Origin: Asterionellopsis glacialis
Lineage: Eukaryota > Bacillariophyta > Plagiogrammaphyceae > Rhaphoneidales > Asterionellopsidaceae
Length of the DNA stretch: 12,648 nt
Assembly (NCBI GenBank): GCA_014885115.2
Contig: WKLE02003095.1
Location: 2,228 to 14,875 of the forward strand
Reading direction: 5' to 3'
Made by a program: the position numbers and the translations under genes. The notes below the pieces were generated by a model. That model made no database searches, was not told where the DNA came from, and worked only from the letters and a program-made list of their open reading frames with translations. This document shows positions 8,303-12,648 of the stretch, in pieces (the stretch's first letter is position 1; every line of letters starts with the position of its first letter).

Positions 8303-8748
8303 GTTCTTTTTGTATTCGATGACTGGCTAGACAAATATATTGATGTGGATGATGAAGAATTTACGTATGGCTTAGAAGATGGTATAATGAAAACACATTA
8401 TCCAAATTCAATTTCTAGAGGTAATGAGACAATTGATTTAATACCAGATCCAGAACCAACAACTGCACAGGTGGATGATGATGATGATGATGATGGTGCT
8501 GTTTCTGCTATAGTAGATGAAGAAGAGGTAGAGGAAGAGTATGTAATGGAATCAGAAGATGATGCTTCAATACCACCTGCCAAGCATACACAATTGCAAC
8601 TAACTTCACAGAAAGATAAAAAGGTGGATGATGCTGCTGATGATGATAGTGCTGCTTCTGCACTAGTTGATGACCAGGATGAGGAGTATGTAGTTGAACC
8701 TGTATCAGATGATGATAAAAAAACACCTGCAAAGCATACATGGAAATA
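8303..8748 (+). pseudogene. Acidic linker part of the long decayed gene
   Basis: The frame begins with KVLFVFDDWLDKYIDVDDEE, which continues the previous part after its frameshift, and runs to TAA 8747-8749. From 8471 it is almost entirely Asp, Glu, Ala and Ser with PAKHT marks at the end of each repeat. Such sequence is usually disordered and can bind basic proteins such as histones, or act as a spacer; that is inference. The following part overlaps it in another frame from 8740. Confidence 0.5.
8471..8740 (+). repeat. Diverged 153-bp coding tandem repeat (acidic)
   Basis: Copy 1 (8471-8590) encodes VDD, an Asp run, then AVSAIVDEEEVEEEYVMESE and PAKHT. Copy 2 (8624-8740) encodes VDDAADDDSAASALVDDQDE, then EYVVEP and PAKHT. 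The offset is 153 bases, a multiple of three. A QKDKK-type linker follows copy 1, and a similar ACAGAAAGATA follows copy 2. Substitutions are mostly conservative, which suggests divergence while the protein was still under some constraint. Confidence 0.7.
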
Positions 8749-9287
8749 AAACAGAAAGATACTAAAACACCGCTTTGGAAATCAACAATAAAATCTGGTA
8801 GAGAGGCTACTTGTGGTTCCTATTTGAAGACAGACAACAGTGTAAGCAAAGACCTGTTACATTTGTATTGTAGACAACCACAACATGGTGCTTGTTGCAA
8901 AAGAATGATATCTCAGGACAAAGTAGTAGCACAATGGGCCTATAAATTTTCTGTTCAGTATGAAGACACACATCCTTACTTGGTTATATGCAAAAAATGT
9001 GATGAAGACCATCTTGAACCAAAATATTGCAATGCAAGAAAAGGTGGTGGATGTGCCAAGGAATATCCAGGGGTATGTTTTCAGTACAAGTATTTCATCT
9101 TCAACAATGATGTATGTAAAAAAATCCAGGTCATCTGCAATGAACCAAATGGATATTTGATAACAGAGAAATTACATGCACTACCCATTACCACTGTGTT
9201 TGTCTTGTTTTATCAAAAAGGATGAGAATCATTATTCCAATGCAAATAGAAAAGTAATAACTCTTTATTACTCTAGAAGTAAGTCTA
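8740..9287 (+). pseudogene. Cys-rich part of the long decayed gene
   Basis: The frame 8740-9225 encodes Cys-rich sequence: LYCRQPQHGACCKRM, then VICKKCDEDHLEPKYC, GGGCAKEYPGVCF and VCKKIQVIC. Paired cysteines (CC, CxxC) suggest a metal-bound or disulphide-linked domain. After 9195 the better frame is the one reading CLSCFIKKDENHYSN up to about 9287, which adds another CxxC. A further shift leads to the peptidase part at 9288. I do not recognise the Cys-rich domain. Given its place before a SUMO-type peptidase, a role in substrate or DNA binding is possible but not shown. Confidence 0.4.
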
Positions 9288-10263
9288 AGATTTAAGCAAC
9301 TGTATGCTGTAGAGACATTCTTGAAAATGTCAGTTGAGACAGAGGAAACTTTCAAGCATGTTTCAAGATGTGTCCCCTTGATTGGTCCTGAAGAACTTCA
9401 TCAATTTGTTGATATTCAAAAACAGTATTGTCATGAAGCACAAGACAGGAGTGGTGCAATGATTGACAAATTATTAGCATCACCAAGTGCCAGTCATTAT
9501 GCACCAACTCTCTTAACAAGTGATGGACAGTATCTACACCAAGATACTTGGTTGAATGATGCCATAGTTCAATTTTATACTTCTGTGCTCAGTTCAATAA
9601 ATGAAGAAACCAAGAAATGCATTTTCTTAGGTCCTATCACATCTCATGGTTGGGATGAAGATGAAGTTGAAAAATCTGGACAAATATTATGAAGAATATT
9701 ACCGCTGGATTAAGAAAGACCTTGCTTTACCAGATCCTTTACAATTTAATATTAATTTTTGTCCCCAGAATGATGTATTAAAGTAAAATATTGGTGCAAA
9801 GTACATTAATGGTCAATTTTTGAATACTGAAGAAATATTTAAATTGGGCTATCAAGGCGCATACTTCCCTCTTTGTAGAGGCAACCATTGGTTTAGTGTC
9901 TACTGTTGGAAGGAAGGAATCAATATAAATTTTAATATCATTCATACAGCTGCAAGATCCAAAGAAACCAATATAAGAACATGCTTAATCCATCATATGT
10001 TGAAAATTAATTTGGGAGATGCAGCTGAAGACATACTTTTCAAGGAACTATCACAAGAAATCCTTTCTCAATTAGATGGCTCAAATTGTAGGTTTCATCA
10101 ATGCTGTTTCAACAAAACATTAACTGATGGTATTGAGTTAGATGAGACTAAAAAAATACCATGGAGACGGTTGGAACAAAGACGATTGAAGATGGACAAA
10201 GAAAACTTGAAAAAGATAGAAGAAGAAAAGCTGAAGAATGAAAGTGAAAATCGACAAGAAAAA
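9288..10263 (+). pseudogene. Ulp1/SENP-like (C48) cysteine peptidase, decayed
   Basis: Ulp1-type peptidases cut ubiquitin-like modifiers such as SUMO from proteins. The frame from 9288 contains DTWLNDAIVQFYTSVL (about 9540-9586), the WLND block at the start of the Ulp1 core. After a shift near 9660 the frame reads YYRWIKK, then TAA 9784-9786. It continues from 9787 with GAYFPLCRGNHWFSVY (about 9856-9903), where the His of NHW is the expected catalytic His. LSQLDGSNCRFHQC (about 10065-10110) matches the QLxGSxC block of SENP proteins, with Gln at six before the Cys for the oxyanion hole. The residue after Cys is Arg where Gly is usual. The catalytic Asp expected about 17 residues after His is not seen (INFNIIHTAA). 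Peptidases of this clan occur in several DNA transposons. Loss of Asp, one stop and one frameshift show that it is dead. Confidence 0.68.
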
Positions 10264-10264
10264 A

Positions 10265-11247
10265 TGCACATTTCAATAGTGTACAAGTTCCAGATCAAGA
10301 CAAAGAAGAAGAACAAGTCCTGTCTTGCAATAAATATTTAGATGAGTATAAACCAAACAGAATTTTAAATGAAGTCAAGGAACTATTGAATAATTGGAAA
10401 AGAACTGTTAACCCTATAAGAGCACCAGCAAGACTGACATCTCAAGAGTTCAAGGAATTTAGAAAGAAAAGGAATACAGAAAAAGCTTCACAATATAATA
10501 TTACTAAAAAATCCATCAAAAAAGAGTGTGCAAAAGCTGAGGAGAAGGCTGCAATGGATGCAGGAAAAAAGGATGAATTGGACAAGGAATGTACTTTTGT
10601 GGAACTTTTTCCATTTGTTGCACAAAGATATTTTGAGGCTCAATGGGACGCTTACAGAAATAACCAGGCAAGATTTCATGAGGATAAAATACCAATGTAT
10701 GGAAATCTAGATTAGTTCAAGGAAGCCTTGAAAAACAAACTTGATACATTGAGAGATCCAGATGCTTCACGGACATGGTGGTCAGGCAACAGAGAAATAA
10801 ATGAACTACAAAGAGATAAAAGTTTCTGGATATGTTGAAAGCTGAAACAAAATTTCAATGTGGTCAACAAATAGTTAGCCTCAAGGGAAAAATTCAAAGA
10901 GAAAACAATACAAGATGCACCACCATAGCAGCCCATTGGATGGGAGCATTACAAGATGGAGAAGAACATCTTCTGAGAGTAAAGAGAATGCTTTGTATTG
11001 AAGAATATACAAAATCACATTAAGGCCAGACCCATCTGTCTGCCAGCAGGATCCAACAGAAACATTGATGGACCTCAAGAACCATTACCAAGTAAATGGA
11101 TTCCACCTCCAAGACCATGAAAGCTTGGCTAACTGTTTGCATTAGCATGGCCATGACAAACTTGCACAATTTGTCCATGAAAATGGATTAAGATATTCTT
11201 ATTCTGTTGATAACATCAAGGCTTTGCAAAATACCATGGAAACATAA
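10265..11247 (+). pseudogene. Charged coiled-coil tail of the long decayed gene
   Basis: A Lys/Glu-rich helix (RLKMDKENLKKIEEEKLKN, about 10180-10240) leads into an A6 run at 10259-10264, where the frame changes. The new frame reads DKEEEQVLSCNKYLDEYK and PIRAPARLTSQEFKEFRKK, then CTFVELFPFVAQRYFEAQWD, to TAG 10713-10715. It continues after the stop as ALKNKLDTLRDPDASRTWW. A shift near 10820 gives LDMLKAETKFQCGQQIVSLK to TAA 11021-11023. A last shift gives RPDPSVCQQDPTETLMDLKN, one in-frame TAG at about 11130, and HENGLRYSYSVDNIKALQN to TAA 11245-11247. The composition fits an oligomerising or nucleic-acid-binding tail. No family is recognised. This could also be a separate downstream gene. 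Confidence 0.42.
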
Positions 11248-11580
11248 GTGGAAAAAAATGTTATATGAAAATAATTGCAGAAACAATCAATTTATCAAAC
11301 CTATCCACTGAGTTAGAAAAGTATTCTATAATTGTAGTATTGTAAGGTCATGATGGAAGTTGTGAGCATGCCATTAGTATATTGGGTAATTGAACTTTTT
11401 ATTCTAATCTGCCACAAGCTCTTCCTCTCACTAGGAATAGTTTAAATTGGTGTGTGATGGGTAAATTCAGGAGAGTAGTGGAAGGACTACAATTCATCTT
11501 ATTAAGTATAAATTTGTTTTATATATATTTTCATTGTCTTGGTACTAAAATTATTCTGCCCAAGTTTTATGAGGATTAAC
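11248..11580. other. Non-coding AT-rich stretch between convergent pseudogenes
   Basis: No frame longer than a few tens of codons and no recognisable motif is present. It lies between the end of the plus-strand gene (11247) and the end of the minus-strand transposase-like remnant (11581). A poly(A) or terminator region is expected here for both, but no clear signal was identified. Confidence 0.35.
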
Positions 11581-12290
11581 TTAAAAGATCTGTCCTATGC
11601 ATTCCTGATTAAATTCAACATTTTCTTCAATAATATTTTCAATGCAATAAGCTGGACCTTTCAAATCATCCATAGGTAACAAAGAATGTATGTAATTTCC
11701 TTTATTGTTCATTTCTAGACTGCATGTCTTCCCTAATACAGATAGATCCACTGGGTATTCAGTTGCAAATACACAAAGCATGTAAAACCCACATGATAAA
11801 TCATTGTCATCTGCAAGATCATCTTGTATGTCAACAAAAACTAGAATGTTTGCAATCCTTGGGTAATGCATTCTTTGTGTTTTATAATAACAAATATCAT
11901 GCCAAGGTCTGACAGACAGGTAATAGGGATGTCCAATTTGAACATTGTTTTATGGTTGAGGAGTTTTCAATTTTTTTTCACCTATTTACTGAAGAATGGA
12001 GAAGGGAATGGTGGAAGGTGTACATTTCCCAAAATATACATCAAAGTATGTTTCACTTGTTTCAGGGTTCTTGGTTGTTTGTATACTGCATTGAGTGGGT
12101 TTCTCCTTCCACTTATCTAAATCAATAGTCAATTTAGCATTTGATTGTAGTTTGAACTGACAATGTGCTTGAATGGCGTTGAGTTAATCTAGCAGAGTTT
12201 TTGACATTCTTAATGTGCCCATTTTCAGGTCTAGATGTATTGACAATTTGTGGATTGGCACTCCTTTTGTCAGAATCGAGTATGTGGTGA
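11581..12290 (-). pseudogene. Transposase-like protein, C-terminal part
   Basis: Reading leftward, a frame at about 12290-12150 gives PENGHIKNVKNSARLTQRH, like the block that follows the KFHxxxH motif in the family described at 3265-3540. A shift then leads to a frame that stays open except for two TAA codons near 11988 and 11952 and runs to the stop at 11581-11583. It contains LTIDLDKWKEKPTQCSIQ, then HPYYLSVRPWHDICYYKT, then RIANILVFVDIQDDLADD and the final LLPMDDLKGPAYCIEN. The HPxY-PWxD and VDIQDD-type blocks are, as I recall, regular C-terminal features of this diatom transposase-like family. The N-terminal part is missing at the copia junction near 12300, and a fitting one occurs on the other strand at 3265-3540. 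The catalytic core cannot be judged. Confidence 0.5.
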
Positions 12291-12300
12291 TTAACTATTT

Positions 12301-12365
12301 CCTAAATTATAGTTACTCTACGATCTCAGACCCTTGGTCTGTCCTTATCCTCTCACCCCCCTTCC
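12301..12365 (-). repeat. Copia polypurine tract and truncated 3' LTR start
   Basis: On the minus strand the copia coding end is followed by GGAAGGGGGG (12365-12356), a good polypurine tract. Immediately after it comes TGAGAGGATAAGGACAGACC, a plausible LTR start in TG. Only about 55 bases of LTR seem present before transposase-like coding sequence begins at about 12290, so the LTR is truncated at that junction. Confidence 0.45.
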
Positions 12366-12397
12366 ATGATTCCGACTATGTATGAGTGAGGGAGTGT

Positions 12398-12648
12398 TTA
12401 CGCTTCTGATGCTGTTAGATCATATGTTGGGATCATCCTCTGAATAATTGAGGATAAAGTTGGTGTACTCGATTCATGGTGAATCTGTTTAGATTCTTTA
12501 ATCTTTGCTTTAACAGTATCTGTGCATGGAGGTTTAAATGTTGGTGAGTATACTGGAACTCGGCGCCCCATTAAGACGTCCATTTGTTGGTGAAATTTTA
12601 TCCTGCCTAGGTTCTTGGTGAATGCGTCGCTTATATTGTATTTGGTGG
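12398..12648 (-). CDS. Ty1/copia-type polyprotein, C-terminal end (RNase H tail), partial
   Basis: The frame is open from the right window edge to TAA 12398-12400. The first residues, YNISDAFTKNLGRIKFHQQM, fit the well-known end of copia RNase H, where an (I/L)xDxxTKxL block is followed by a helix with Phe and a Met-Gly motif, here DVLMGRRVP. A basic Lys-rich tail of about 50 residues follows. RNase H removes the RNA strand during reverse transcription. The element runs right to left and its body lies outside the window to the right. The reading frame here is undamaged. The tail wording resembles diatom copia elements, by recollection only. Confidence 0.7.
   Translation of the reverse strand, partial: TKYNISDAFTKNLGRIKFHQQMDVLMGRRVPVYSPTFKPPCTDTVKAKIKESKQIHHESSTPTLSSIIQRMIPTYDLTASEA

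Noticed and set aside
8398..8741. Two minus-strand frames rich in Ser or His/Leu
   Set aside because: They are shadows of the GAT/GAA acidic repeats on the plus strand.
10098..10679. Phe/Ser-rich minus-strand frames
   Set aside because: They are the complements of AAA/GAA-rich coiled-coil coding sequence.

Overview
The window looks like nuclear DNA from a eukaryotic alga, most likely a diatom. The integrase, reverse transcriptase and transposase remnants resemble proteins I associate with diatom genomes; this rests on recognition, not on a search. There are no bacterial operons, ribosome binding sites, tRNAs, rRNAs or CRISPR arrays. The middle is AT-rich and full of homopolymers. The two edges (about 1-800 and 12300-12648) are visibly richer in GC, and both are retroelement ends. 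Nothing in the window except the two edge fragments reads as an intact coding sequence, so this is a graveyard of nested and decaying mobile or multi-copy elements.

Layout from left to right. 1-552 (+) is the 3' end of a Ty3/gypsy-type integrase, followed by an LTR-like stretch to about 793. 803-3084 (-) is a long pseudogene of an algal reverse transcriptase family, damaged almost only by nonsense codons. 3265-3540 (+) is a fragment of a transposase-like protein. 3653-4196 (-) and 4494-5303 (-) are decayed genes of unknown function, each carrying a short tandem duplication. 5304-6778 is a control-like region between divergent genes. It holds a cluster of small hairpins (5535-5755) whose stems appear to keep pairing although their sequence changes, and perhaps one spliced exon pair.

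6779-11247 (+) is one very long decayed gene, or a few consecutive genes. In order it shows a Lys/Glu-rich start, a Cys/His cluster, a GNAT acetyltransferase-like segment, a duplicated acidic linker, a Cys-rich segment, a Ulp1/SENP-like (C48) cysteine peptidase, and a charged coiled-coil tail. 11581-12290 (-) is the C-terminal part of the same transposase-like family seen at 3265-3540. 12301-12648 (-) is the 3' end of a Ty1/copia element: RNase H tail, polypurine tract and the first bases of its LTR.

The most interesting points are the acetyltransferase-plus-SUMO-peptidase architecture, the covarying hairpin cluster between divergent genes, and the way the two transposase pieces meet in protein order but in opposite orientation. 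That last arrangement is what one inversion of about 8.8 kb would produce.
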